Source: Cylindrotheca closterium | Lineage: Eukaryota > Bacillariophyta > Bacillariophyceae > Bacillariales > Bacillariaceae | Reading direction: 5' to 3' | Assembly (NCBI GenBank): GCA_933822405.4 | Contig: CAKOGP040001823.1 | Coordinates: 1 to 16,748 of the forward strand | DNA: 16,748 nt | In this document: in pieces, positions 8,026 through 16,441 of the stretch | Layout of the letters: each line of letters begins with the position of its first letter | Position numbering within the stretch: position 1 is the first letter of the stretch | Translations under genes and position numbers: made by a program | Notes under the pieces: generated by a model | Told to the model about the DNA's origin: nothing | The model's database searches: none | Seen by the model: the letters and a program-made list of their open reading frames with translations, nothing else

Positions 8026-10127
8026 ATGGGCTTTCCTCATATGGCTTATGCCTCCAATAGCGATCAACGCTCAGCCTTCATTTCCTGTGGAACTAAAGAG
8101 TTTCGAAAGCTCCCATATTACGGACGGTTGTTTTTAACGAAATACCATATGTTTGATCCAGCCGAGACAAACGCCACGGAGATCTTCCAACTCCAGAGAG
8201 CTGATGACGAAGAATCCAACAGAAGGTTGGACGCTATGAAAGCCATGGTTCCAATGAAGTTATTTTACAACCGGTTCTTGGATGGTTGGAACTCTCTTGA
8301 CGCCGAAGTGCAATCCACTGTCCCAGTCGATGACAAAGCTGCAGTGTCAAGAGCCTATGCCAAGCATATTCTTTCGCACTATCTCCCTGAAGCTGACCTC
8401 ACAGATGCCAAAATTGACGAGTTTTGCAATGATGTCCACTCATTTCTAACTTTATATGATAAAGTTATTTTACAGCAGGTGAAGGGCGCCCATCTAGTGC
8501 TACTGAATGCAAAAAAGGGCTATGCCGACAAATTCCCTCTTGGCATGCAAAGCGTTATGTCATTAGCTAAAATTGATGCCGAATTTGCCAATGAAGCCTT
8601 GGAGCTGTATGATACCGATCTCTACGCAGTCAAACGACTCCATGGGACGTTCACACGAGGAGGCCTTACAAGGGACCTTTTGGAACTGTGCAACTTCAAG
8701 TTATCGCCTGAAGAGACTGATACGAAGTCTTGTTTTCAAACTCGTGTCAGCGTAAAAGTGGATTATACTAGGGAAAATTGGCGAAAAATCGTCAAAGATC
8801 ATAAGAATAGAGTAAGTGATGTGTGCAAAGGATTTGCTATCTGGTCAACATTCCTCAGTACTCCTCACTCATGATTCCCCTCTTAAACTTGATCCCGAAT
8901 CATACGCAGCCCAATAAGGCGCAGGTCAATGTGGATACTTTTGCTGCAACAAGTATTTCTGATGTTGCCGTACCTGCAAGCAATTTGGAGTTCATCGTTC
9001 AGCAACCAGTTGCCACTGTGGATTCCATCAATACAGTCAATCAATATCATCCCCAGATCCGGAACGATCTTCCTTCTTATCATATCGATGGTCCGATCGA
9101 GACTAGTGCTGAAACTTTTGCTCCAACAAGTGTTCATGATATTGCCATACCTGGAATCGCTTTGGATTCGATCACAGAGGAACCGGCTGCGAACTTGGAT
9201 TTCATCAACCCTAGCTGCGACCTTGACGCCAAAAGTGTGGACCACGTCATCGCCTCCACCGCAACCGTCTATCGCGGCCCTGACAATGAAATCGGTCAGC
9301 GCCTTTTAACAATGGAACAATGGCAGAAAATCTTCAACGGGAAAAAGGAGAAGGAAGAAAGTAAGGCCGAGAAACCAACATTCCAGCTGATTGCGAAACC
9401 TCTAACGCAGACGCCGGTGAATAAGGCACCAGAAGTCCATCAAGAGAAAGTTGATAAGATGGCACACGGTCACATGGCTGCTAGGAAGTCTTTGCCGATA
9501 GAGACCACAACAACGAAAATTGTGGAAGGGACTGAAGTGGCAGCCAAGAATCCATTTTCCATGGATAATAAATCTGACAATATGAAGTGTCCACTGGGAG
9601 TCGATTCCAATATTAAGATCAACCTGGAAGCATCAAGCAAGAAGGATGTTCTCGAAGAGAAGAAGATCAAAGAACAAGCAGCAGCAGGAAATAAGGAACC
9701 GAAGAAAAAGAAAAAGAACGAACAGTCGAAGAACACGAAGAAGAGAAGTCTGCCAGATAAGAAGAAAAATGAAGCACCACACGCCATCTTTCCAGGCTGT
9801 TCCAAACATCAACGGAAATTGATCGATTTGCAAGTGTTGGAACATTCTGCCTTCAAGTCATACATCAGATTTCCCAATAATACTTCTTTGGGCAGACTTC
9901 TTCCCGATTCAGTTTGCAAAGGAACTTGCCAACGGAATGGGAGGTCGCTGCTGTCCATAACGTCTGGTCAGCAGCTGGTCAATATCCACTTCTGCAAGAA
10001 GTGTTCGGACGATGACCAGGAGGTGCTCTCGTGGTTTTGTTCGTCATGTTACAACGACAAGAACAAGGCAGATGAAGCTGGTGGGCGGGTTTCTAAGAGA
10101 ACGCGTGTCCCCAAGAGACTAGACTAG
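8026..10127 (+). CDS. Element-borne Lys-rich, Cys-cluster protein of unknown function, two exons
   Basis: I do not recognise the family. Exon 1 starts at ATG 8026 and ends at 8811 before a consensus GTAAGT donor (262 aa). Exon 2 most likely starts at 8910 after CATACGCAG and ends at 10127, giving 667 aa; an acceptor at 8858 is also in frame and would give 684 aa. The exon 1 region is mixed alpha-helical-looking with no known motif. Exon 2 begins with two related blocks of about 36 aa (about 268-303 and 326-362) sharing DTFAATSISDVAVP-like and ETFAPTSVHDIAIP-like cores. A Lys-rich tract follows (about 510-550, with PKKKKKN). The C-terminus has CKGTC (598-602), CKKC (624-627) and CSSC (639-642), which look like zinc-binding pairs. 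Basic and Cys-rich content suggests a DNA-binding accessory protein. It converges on the transposase-like gene with a 195-bp gap, which fits a second transposon gene. That role is inferred. Confidence 0.75.
8812..8909 (+). other. Probable 98-bp intron in the first element gene
   Basis: The donor GTAAGT at 8812 falls exactly on a codon boundary after Arg262. The acceptor CGCAG at 8905-8909 restores the downstream frame. A nearer acceptor, CTCAG ending at 8858, is also in frame but gives a 47-bp intron, short beside the 103-bp intron of the VWFD gene. Exon 1's own frame stops at 8872-8874 if unspliced, and the long downstream frame has no ATG before 8871. Confidence 0.7.
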
Positions 10128-10322
10128 ACAATGTGGGACGATGAAACCGATTGCATCTCGTATTATATATTTTGTTGAGTGCGTTGAAATTGTCCGGAAC
10201 ACGAGCACTCAATTTTGACAGCACCAGCACACGAGGCAGTCATGAATGCCACCCACGGAAGTCTATATACAAGGACGATTTATGCAAAGGCAAATATAAA
10301 ATCTTGTTATATTGTTATTTTG
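10128..10322. other. Convergent intergenic gap
   Basis: 195 bp separate the stop codons of the two convergent element genes. The gap is AT-rich, with aatataaaatc and ttatattgttatttt near 10292-10321, and may hold polyadenylation signals for both strands. No gene is seen. Confidence 0.5.
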
Positions 10323-13300
10323 TTAGTAGGTTGCTCCCGGAATAGTTGGTAATCGCAGCACAAATCCGGCTCTATCAGATCTTGAAATCTCTCGCCACCC
10401 GGACGTTATCACATAGAAGAAATTGCGTTCACCATCCCTCCCTTTACCTTTGGGAACGCTTCCGTCATTATTCAGCAATGGAAGGAGCAAAAAGTGCTCT
10501 GAGCATGATTTGAATCGAGACGATTCCAAACCACTGGATGCCACGGTCGTGTAAGAAAAGTACTGTGCTCCGCAGACCTCCAAATGAAACTCGACTGGCC
10601 GTATCTCCAAATAAGTATTCATACCCCCTGTCTTAATAACCAAATAAAGATGATCGTCAACGACTAGACCAGACATGAATTCGGATTCTTCAAGTCTCCT
10701 CATTGCGGTTGCTTCATCTTTGTGGGACTTGTAATTTGCTTGAGATCGTACTTGTATGAAAGCGTCGTCATCATTCGTATCAGAGTCGGTGCTGGGCGCC
10801 GATGCTTGGTTTGCAATCTCTGTTGCTACCTCCATCATTGCCTGGCAGGATCCAGGTTCGCCGCCGGCAAGTCCATTAGTTACATCTCTCACACAAGCCC
10901 CGAGGGCGAACTTGTAAGATTTTTCAACAAAGTACTTTTTCATGGCATTATATGCCCAGTTACCATTTAAATCCAACTCGCTTAGCGGGCACAGCGGTCC
11001 CATCTCTCGAATTGTGTCACGAAAATTGAGAAGGCCCAGGAAGTTTTGTTTCCGACGCCATACGGGAACTTTCATGTCCTTCTTGGTGGCTTGATCTCGT
11101 CTCGTGAGATCGAATACATCAACTGAAGTCAGAAAGACTTTAATGTGCCTTTCAATGTCCAAAAGTTGTGCACCGGAGGGATTCTGATCCAGAGACATGA
11201 TTCGGGACATGCATACCTGCCAACAAATAATCATGTGGCTAGCTTGTTCAAGTGTGGCCTTGGACGCAACTGGTTGGATGATTGGCGGGCATTCCTCTGG
11301 AGGCAGCGAAATAAATTCGAGGAATTTTTTGTCAACAGCCTTCTTGAGGGACTTGTTAGAAATATCTTCTACCTTCCTTGCGCAAAGCCACGCCCTCCTC
11401 TGTTTCAAATTGTATTGCGATAGTGGCACTCCGGGCGGATCAATATACACATCGTCATCTTCAGTAAGTTTTGAAAGCAGCTGGTGAACATATTTGTAGA
11501 CAAGACAGTACGCAATCCAATTCTCAGATACGTATCCGCCAAATTTTGTTTCGACCTTGCACCAAGATAGACTTTGGCGTTTGATTTGGTCAAGGACTGG
11601 ATGGCTAAGATTGTAGAAAGAACTTGATTTCCGCTGAGCCTTTAACCAACCACTAATCAGATCTGTGGAGATTGCTTTTGTGATTCCTAGAAAGCACAAA
11701 TGCATCAGTGCGTCAATATGATGTCGGATGTCAACACCTGGTACGTTCCATGTAGTTGGATGTGGAGGTTGCTGTTCATCTGGATTGTCCGCCGCATTGC
11801 AAAGGTCGGCAATGTAGACCTGAGAAAGTCCAAATGTTTCAAGGTACGCAATACCCTGTTTCTTTGTCCAGTAGCGGAGTCGAACCATGTCAAATGTAGA
11901 ATCAGAGGCCGACTTCAAAATTGGAAAGGTTATTGGGCGGAACCGTAAACAGTTACCATTAACTCTCGCATCAGTTGGAGCACTGTCGGGCAAATTTTGC
12001 GCTGTTGGGTCCGTACCATCAGAGTTATTGTTCATGAAGATTGTTGGGTAGTCCTTTGGAATTTGATAAGACAACAGGTCCATGCGCCAATCACTACATC
12101 TTGTACATTGAAAATGCCTAACGTCTGGACTGCATAAACGCAGAGCATTGCAGTCAGAACAGGAAGGCAAACGTTTGTACGCACAGCTTTGTGACAGGTC
12201 TCCTGCCCAACCGAATCTTGCCCCGTATCTTCCATTACCATATGCAAGACCGAGCCAAGAACATCGTTCTGGTCGATCTTGGAGAAAGCAGTACACACGC
12301 AGGGAAACCGCCAGTTCCTTCTGTGATGCGGCATGAAAGAATTTGTTTTTCTGGCCCTTGAATAACTCTGTCAATTCCCTAACGAGCTTTTCCATGGCAG
12401 TGGTCATGTCACCATTGGACGGACCAAGGGAGACCGGGTAAGTATTGCGACCAGAATGATAATCATCTCCAGGGGTACCGACGGATACAAGTACAACATG
12501 TACGGAGCCTCGATTATTTTTGGTATTGTTGGTATCAAAAGCATCAGACCAAATCACAACTTCAGATATAAACTCGGTCGGCTGGGTATTGCTTTGCTCG
12601 TTTGAAAACGCGACAAGATCCTTTCCTCTCTGAGAAGATCCGTGGAGTGATTGAACATTCTTGGACTGGGGGGAGTATGGTGCATCGACCAAAGGATCCA
12701 AAGTCTGGCCGTTGGCTAGATGGAATTGGAGAATGTCGCGAATCGAGACGTAGGCAAACCCTGTATCAAGAATTTGAATGATGGGTCGCGGGAGTATATT
12801 TGGAATTGACTCTCGTCCATCAGGTCCATAGCAATTTCTCAGTTGTGCGTGGTTCTCTGGAATTGGAAGTCCACGATTCAACGGATCCGACATGTATACC
12901 ATTAGCGCAACAAGAACACGCTGCTCAATATTGGTGAGGCGGTTTGTAAGATATGCAAGAAGAATGCAGAATAGGGGATTGGTTGCACCCATGCGTTGTA
13001 GGATGTCTAGCGAAGTGTTCCGCTGCGCTGCCCAAGCAGTAAGCAACCTGGGTCCCCATCCAAACTCCAAATTGCAGTGAAAGTATTGCGCATTCATGGG
13101 TGTTCTCGTGAGACCATCGATCGGAGTCGTTTCTTCCTCGGTCGAGAAGTAACCTGACAGGTCGCCCTTTGGGTTGGGACACTTTGACAATATTTGTGTC
13201 ATCCAATCTTCCGAAGTGAGCTGCGGCGGCGCATTTGATGCATCATCGATTTCGATTGAACTCCACTCATCATTGTGAGAGAAAAATTCCATCCCGTTGT

Positions 13301-13712
13301 CGTTGCTATCTCCCGCGGAATGCTGGGTTGGGCTGGGACCGGTATCCGTCTCCATATCCGTTGTTTGTGCGATTTGGCATCGCTCTGCAAACTGAATTTC
13401 TTGTTGCACGTAGGCTGATGGTTTGGTGCTCTCGAACTCAGCAACTCGCTTTAGGTGTTTTTTTTGACGCACATGTTTGCTAAACTGTTGAATCTCAATG
13501 TCATGAGCTACAGTGCAGACCCTGCACTTGATCCACCTGTGGACCATAGTGCACCTAACATTGTCACAGTTAAATATCGCCAAGTACTTCCTCTTTCCGT
13601 CACGAACAATATCTTTGGTCTGGAGTCCACATTTTCTACACGAAAAATATATATCTTTAGTGCGCATGATGAAGTCGTCTTTGGTCAGTAGCGGACCATC
13701 GTCTTCTGACAT
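10323..13712 (-). CDS. Large transposase-like protein with zinc-binding Cys motifs (1129 aa)
   Basis: A single uninterrupted exon starts at ATG 13712-13710 (MSEDDGP); two upstream sense codons, TTG and AAG, are not a start. The N-terminus has CRKC (25-28), C49/C54 and CRVC (63-66) followed by H70, H80 and H86, a likely zinc finger. Residues 100-200 are acidic, low-complexity. Block 1 has VIWSDAFD (386-393), then NRGSV and NTYPVSLGP, where D390 is a candidate first catalytic Asp. A second Cys cluster is CSDC (518-521), C527 and CTRC (536-539), then DYP. Block 2, DIRHHIDALMHLCFLGITK (661-679), resembles the D-x-MH-x3-LG block of CACTA/Plavaka-like transposases, with candidate D667. GGYVSENW (725-732) supplies a candidate Glu. 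Similar blocks, including FLGLLNFRDTIREMGPL (890-906), are familiar from multicopy diatom hypothetical proteins; this is from memory and unverified. It most likely acts in the nucleus in element mobilisation, but the catalytic assignment is inference. Confidence 0.8.
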   Translation of the reverse strand: MSEDDGPLLTKDDFIMRTKDIYFSCRKCGLQTKDIVRDGKRKYLAIFNCDNVRCTMVHRWIKCRVCTVAHDIEIQQFSKHVRQKKHLKRVAEFESTKPSAYVQQEIQFAERCQIAQTTDMETDTGPSPTQHSAGDSNDNGMEFFSHNDEWSSIEIDDASNAPPQLTSEDWMTQILSKCPNPKGDLSGYFSTEEETTPIDGLTRTPMNAQYFHCNLEFGWGPRLLTAWAAQRNTSLDILQRMGATNPLFCILLAYLTNRLTNIEQRVLVALMVYMSDPLNRGLPIPENHAQLRNCYGPDGRESIPNILPRPIIQILDTGFAYVSIRDILQFHLANGQTLDPLVDAPYSPQSKNVQSLHGSSQRGKDLVAFSNEQSNTQPTEFISEVVIWSDAFDTNNTKNNRGSVHVVLVSVGTPGDDYHSGRNTYPVSLGPSNGDMTTAMEKLVRELTELFKGQKNKFFHAASQKELAVSLRVYCFLQDRPERCSWLGLAYGNGRYGARFGWAGDLSQSCAYKRLPSCSDCNALRLCSPDVRHFQCTRCSDWRMDLLSYQIPKDYPTIFMNNNSDGTDPTAQNLPDSAPTDARVNGNCLRFRPITFPILKSASDSTFDMVRLRYWTKKQGIAYLETFGLSQVYIADLCNAADNPDEQQPPHPTTWNVPGVDIRHHIDALMHLCFLGITKAISTDLISGWLKAQRKSSSFYNLSHPVLDQIKRQSLSWCKVETKFGGYVSENWIAYCLVYKYVHQLLSKLTEDDDVYIDPPGVPLSQYNLKQRRAWLCARKVEDISNKSLKKAVDKKFLEFISLPPEECPPIIQPVASKATLEQASHMIICWQVCMSRIMSLDQNPSGAQLLDIERHIKVFLTSVDVFDLTRRDQATKKDMKVPVWRRKQNFLGLLNFRDTIREMGPLCPLSELDLNGNWAYNAMKKYFVEKSYKFALGACVRDVTNGLAGGEPGSCQAMMEVATEIANQASAPSTDSDTNDDDAFIQVRSQANYKSHKDEATAMRRLEESEFMSGLVVDDHLYLVIKTGGMNTYLEIRPVEFHLEVCGAQYFSYTTVASSGLESSRFKSCSEHFLLLPLLNNDGSVPKGKGRDGERNFFYVITSGWREISRSDRAGFVLRLPTIPGATY

Positions 13713-13872
13713 CTTCAACCAACTGGAAGGACCCCAATTACTTGAAGGAATAAACGTAGTGAGGCGATAGAATGACTATTTATGTAGTGAAGCAGGGCGT
13801 CGGTGGCATATCAGCAGCAGCGAAAACATGAGCGTGTTTTACGGTGTCTCTTCGCTAACTGCCGCCGGGCGT

Positions 13873-13899
13873 AATAAACCATGTGTGCACATGGTTATT
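13873..13899. repeat. Stem-loop with CCATGTG/CACATGG arms
   Basis: The left arm aataa(a)ccatgtg pairs with cacatggttatt around a 2-nt TG loop. That is 12 paired positions with one bulged A. It lies about 160 bp upstream of the transposase-like gene start. Confidence 0.75.
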
Positions 13900-14319
13900 G
13901 AGGTTTTACCTGTGAAACCAGTGAAAAACGAAGTCGGCGTTGGACAAGTATTTTCGATTGATTCAAATCGTGGAATGCAATGTCATGCGACACGCACACG
14001 GTAGGTCCATGTACAAAATGTACTGGAAAATGCCGAGTCAGTCGGTCATTATGAAGGCATCCGGACACGTGCTTTCATAGCAACCGCAAATGACACAATT
14101 TCACTTATTTTTGGATCTGCAAGAACATCAAGGTTGCCAATGGACAATATTCGTAAGTTGTTACTATCTCTTGTCAATGATTTTGTACTCGTGTACTGTA
14201 TTGTATCTAATGAAAAGCATTGCAGATCCATTTCGCTGATGGGGGTGGGGATGACACCAACACTACGGTAAGTCAAGGACGACTGTGTTCGTGCGCTGTG
14301 GATACAATACAAACAACCA

Positions 14320-14346
14320 CTAACGTTTCAGATTTTTGAACGTTAG
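14320..14346. repeat. 8-bp inverted repeat CTAACGTT/AACGTTAG
   Basis: CTAACGTT at 14320-14327 and AACGTTAG at 14339-14346 are perfect inverted copies separated by 11 nt. Function unknown. Confidence 0.7.
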
Positions 14347-14601
14347 GTCGGTCGTTTTACTATTTATTCAGATATGGATGCTAAATCACAACTAGATTGT
14401 CATGGATCGGTGACTCTTCAGGACTAAAGAATTGTCGGGCACTGCGCTATGTCATCGATGGTCTCCTTACGCTGCGATGTGACAATTGGTGATTTCGCGA
14501 TGGAATCTATAATTTCTGCCCGAGTATGGCAAAGCGCAACTATATATTGGAGAGACGTGGTGGAGACATGATGGATGAAAACTGCTGGGCAAACGCAATG
14601 C

Positions 14602-14643
14602 ACATCCAAACTGCACATTCAAACATCCAAACTGCACATTCAA
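14602..14643. repeat. Exact 21-bp tandem duplication
   Basis: acatccaaactgcacattca plus a final a occurs twice back to back, at 14602-14622 and 14623-14643, without differences. Confidence 0.9.
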
Positions 14644-15205
14644 CGACACAATCATGAATGGATGGAAGCTTTTTGGAAAGCAAATACGCAGTCGATTTTC
14701 ATACAATGACATTTGGTTAGCTAAAGATGAAGAATTAAATGTATAGATACTTTGTTCATGGTTGCAAGATATACTGACGATAGAACGATAGTGCTATATA
14801 GTAGCTCGTTATTTTAAAATAGATTCAAATGACACCGTGTGCGGGCAGGCTCCTATATGACGGCTGGTGCGGTTTAGTTGCATACGAAAACAGCCGTTAA
14901 GCTAAGGGTGATAAGGACGGTAATGATCATGGGAATAGGGAAATGCGGTAGTAGAAGTGGGACTTATCTTTGTGGTAAGTTTTGTGGGAATATGGTAGAG
15001 TCTCGGGGAGTCTCACCCGTAAAATTACCGAAATATGCGATTGTGCCAGATTGTTTCCCCCGAACCCAGACTTTTCACCAGCTTTGCGCAAAAATCGCGC
15101 GCAATATTTAGAACTTTTCTTCACATGGGATTGCGGTAGTACCATCTTTTCCACCCGATGTTCTGCCCTAGTCCCATACAATTCGTTTACGGTGTAGTTG
15201 CGAGA

Positions 15206-15761
15206 TTTTCCCACAGCTCAATTTTTCCCACAACTCAATTTTTCCCACAACTCAATTTTGCTTCCCACAACTAGTTGTGGGAATTCCCTCAACATTTGTG
15301 GGAAAACTGTCATTTCTACACAGAAAACCACGTAGGATATGTACTGAGACAAATTTGAAGTTTCCCACAACTCTAATTGTAGTTGTGGGAAGTTTCCCAC
15401 AACTCTAATTGTTTTATTGGGAATTATGGGAAAACTGTCCGTTCTACGGAAAACTGTCCGTTCTACACACAAAACAACGTTTGATATGTACTGACTAGAA
15501 ATTAGACAACTACATATGATGTTTCCCAAAAACTCTAATTGTTTTCGTGATATTTCGTGATACATTTAAGGCAAAAAAACGGACAGCTGCGCAACGGAAA
15601 TTCCCACAACTAGTTGTGGGAAATTCCCATAACTAGTTGTAGGAATTTCCCACAACTATTTTTTAAGATTCCCATAACTAGTTGTAGGAATTTCCCACAA
15701 CTATTTTTTCTAGTTGTGGGAATTTTTGGCAAAAATCTGTTCCCACAACTAGTTGTGGGAA
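15206..15761. repeat. Right subterminal palindrome array (TTCCCACAACT motif)
   Basis: The array starts with three 17-bp tandem units ttttcccacaactcaat (15206-15256; the first has cagct). Perfect 22-bp palindromes made of TTCCCACAACT plus its reverse complement lie at 15262-15283, 15601-15622 and 15740-15761. Imperfect versions (cataact/gttgtagg) lie at 15624-15645 and 15669-15690. Interrupted versions lie at 15362-15391 (8-nt loop) and 15692-15723 (8-nt loop). A 41-bp stretch is directly repeated at 15624-15664 and 15669-15709. The array ends about 40 bp inside the right terminal inverted repeat, the position where subterminal transposase-binding repeats occur in CACTA-type elements. Confidence 0.9.
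15299..15545. repeat. Diverged direct duplication of about 120 bp
   Basis: Segments about 15299-15415 and 15426-15545 share gggaaaactgtc, ttctacac, gatatgtactga and tttccca...aactctaattgttt in the same order. The second copy contains its own 19-bp tandem duplication, ggaaaactgtccgttctac, at 15429-15447 and 15448-15466. Confidence 0.75.
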
Positions 15762-15800
15762 ATCGCGTTAAATATCGCGGGGACGAAATAAAATGAAAAG

Positions 15801-15818
15801 GGGGAATCCCACTGCCTC
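15801..15818 (-). repeat. Right terminal inverted repeat
   Basis: ggggaatcccactgcctc is the reverse complement of the left terminus with one mismatch. It is followed by AAT (15819-15821), matching the AAT before the left terminus. Confidence 0.7.
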
Positions 15819-15944
15819 AATAGTCATTTTCATCTGGAGTCAGGTTCACGTTGACTCACTCTTCGGAATAATTGAATTTCACCATATTCACGGCGAAAAT
15901 ATAATCTCAGATTGACTGGAAAAATTGCTCCATATATATATGAA

Positions 15945-16067
15945 TCAAGCATAAGCGAAGAACAAGCGGAAGCTGCTTGTGCTGGACTTGAAGACAAGCT
16001 GAGTCGCAAGGATTGTCTGTATGACATTCTTGCCACTCAAGATTTGGACATGGTTGGCGCTTACTAA
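15945..16067 (+). pseudogene. Truncated copy of the VWFD gene 3' end
   Basis: Forty codons plus the stop (TAA 16065-16067) match the C-terminus of the VWFD protein encoded at 4985-6311. Both share EEQAEAACAGL, then DKLSRKDCLYDILATQDL against DEFDRKGCVYDILATQDL, and both end MVGAY. A 29-nt stretch is identical (15957-15985 and 6201-6229). The rest of the gene, including signal peptide, Cys region and VWFD core, is absent. The frame is open back to 15876 but has no ATG and no similarity there. The 3' flank also shares gattgagatg, so the 3' UTR was copied too. It is best read as the remnant of a tandem paralogue. Use as a terminal exon of a gene starting elsewhere is less likely. Confidence 0.8.
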
Positions 16068-16315
16068 AGCGTGTCGAAAGTAAATGCCATGATTTGTAGT
16101 TTAGCGATAAATATTTTGATGATTGAGATGATGCTATTTGATATTGCTTTCATTTGCTGTCCTATCAGTATGTATGCAGTGATAAAAGTTTGCCTTCTGC
16201 TTTCTGATGATTGTGGGTGACTGTGTTGCTTTCGCTTTAACTCGCTCTACTTCTACTCAAGTTTTTCAAAATCAGAACTAAACACAATAGTGAAAAAAGA
16301 ATAGCAATATAATAT

Positions 16316-16441
16316 AGCAATAGCAAGAGTGATAGCAATAGCAAGAGTGATAGCAATAGCAAGAGTGATAGCAATAGCAAGAGTGATAGCAATAGCAAGA
16401 GTGATAGCAAGAGCAAGAGCAAGAGCAAGAGCAAGAGTGAT
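16316..16441. repeat. 18-bp-period microsatellite with 6-bp substructure
   Basis: Five perfect 18-bp units agcaatagcaagagtgat (16316-16405) are followed by five agcaag hexamers and a closing agtgat (16406-16441). One plus-strand frame reads (SNSKSD)5(SK)5SD, and the minus strand gives Leu- or Cys/Tyr-rich frames. There is no ATG in the plus frame and a stop lies just upstream, so coding is not supported. Confidence 0.9.

Larger units (their letters stand above)
13713..14880. other. Transposase upstream region and non-coding element interior
   Basis: The first 70 bp upstream of the minus-strand start include a TATA-like ctatttatg (13776-13784; cataaatag on the minus strand), a plausible core promoter. 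Two hairpins (13873-13899 and 14320-14346) and a 21-bp direct duplication (14602-14643) are listed separately. An 80-codon open stretch on the minus strand near 14049-14312 lacks an ATG at its beginning and has no known similarity. No gene is supported. Confidence 0.5.
7584..15818. mobile_element. Putative 8.2-kb DNA transposon with TIRs and AAT duplication
   Basis: The left terminus GAGGCAGTGGGAATCCCC (7584-7601) is matched in inverted orientation at 15801-15818, with one difference (A/T at position 14). AAT lies directly outside both ends (7581-7583 and 15819-15821), consistent with a 3-bp target-site duplication. The last T of the left AAT and the first A of the right one also extend the inverted match, so the boundary could shift by one base. 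Inside are two convergent genes, one transposase-like, and a right subterminal array of palindromes. A 3-bp duplication, two genes and subterminal repeats recall the CACTA/EnSpm superfamily, but the termini are not CACTA, so another or new group is possible. Both genes are open, suggesting a potentially autonomous or recently active copy. The inverted match and AAT are read directly; the element itself is inference. Confidence 0.65.

Noticed and set aside
8871..10127. Separate gene starting at ATG 8871 overlapping the stop of the upstream frame (ATGA)
   Set aside because: A consensus GTAAGT donor at 8812 and in-frame acceptors join the two frames, which fits a eukaryotic intron better than an overlapping bicistronic arrangement.
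13713..13718. Start of the transposase-like protein two codons earlier at a TTG
   Set aside because: A nuclear gene should use ATG, which lies at 13712-13710.
14049..14312. Minus-strand open stretch of about 87 codons within the element
   Set aside because: It begins with TTG, has no homologue known to me and no clear splice acceptor; left as unassigned.
16237..16434. Leu-rich minus-strand frame resembling a membrane peptide
   Set aside because: It is simply the translation of the 18-bp microsatellite.
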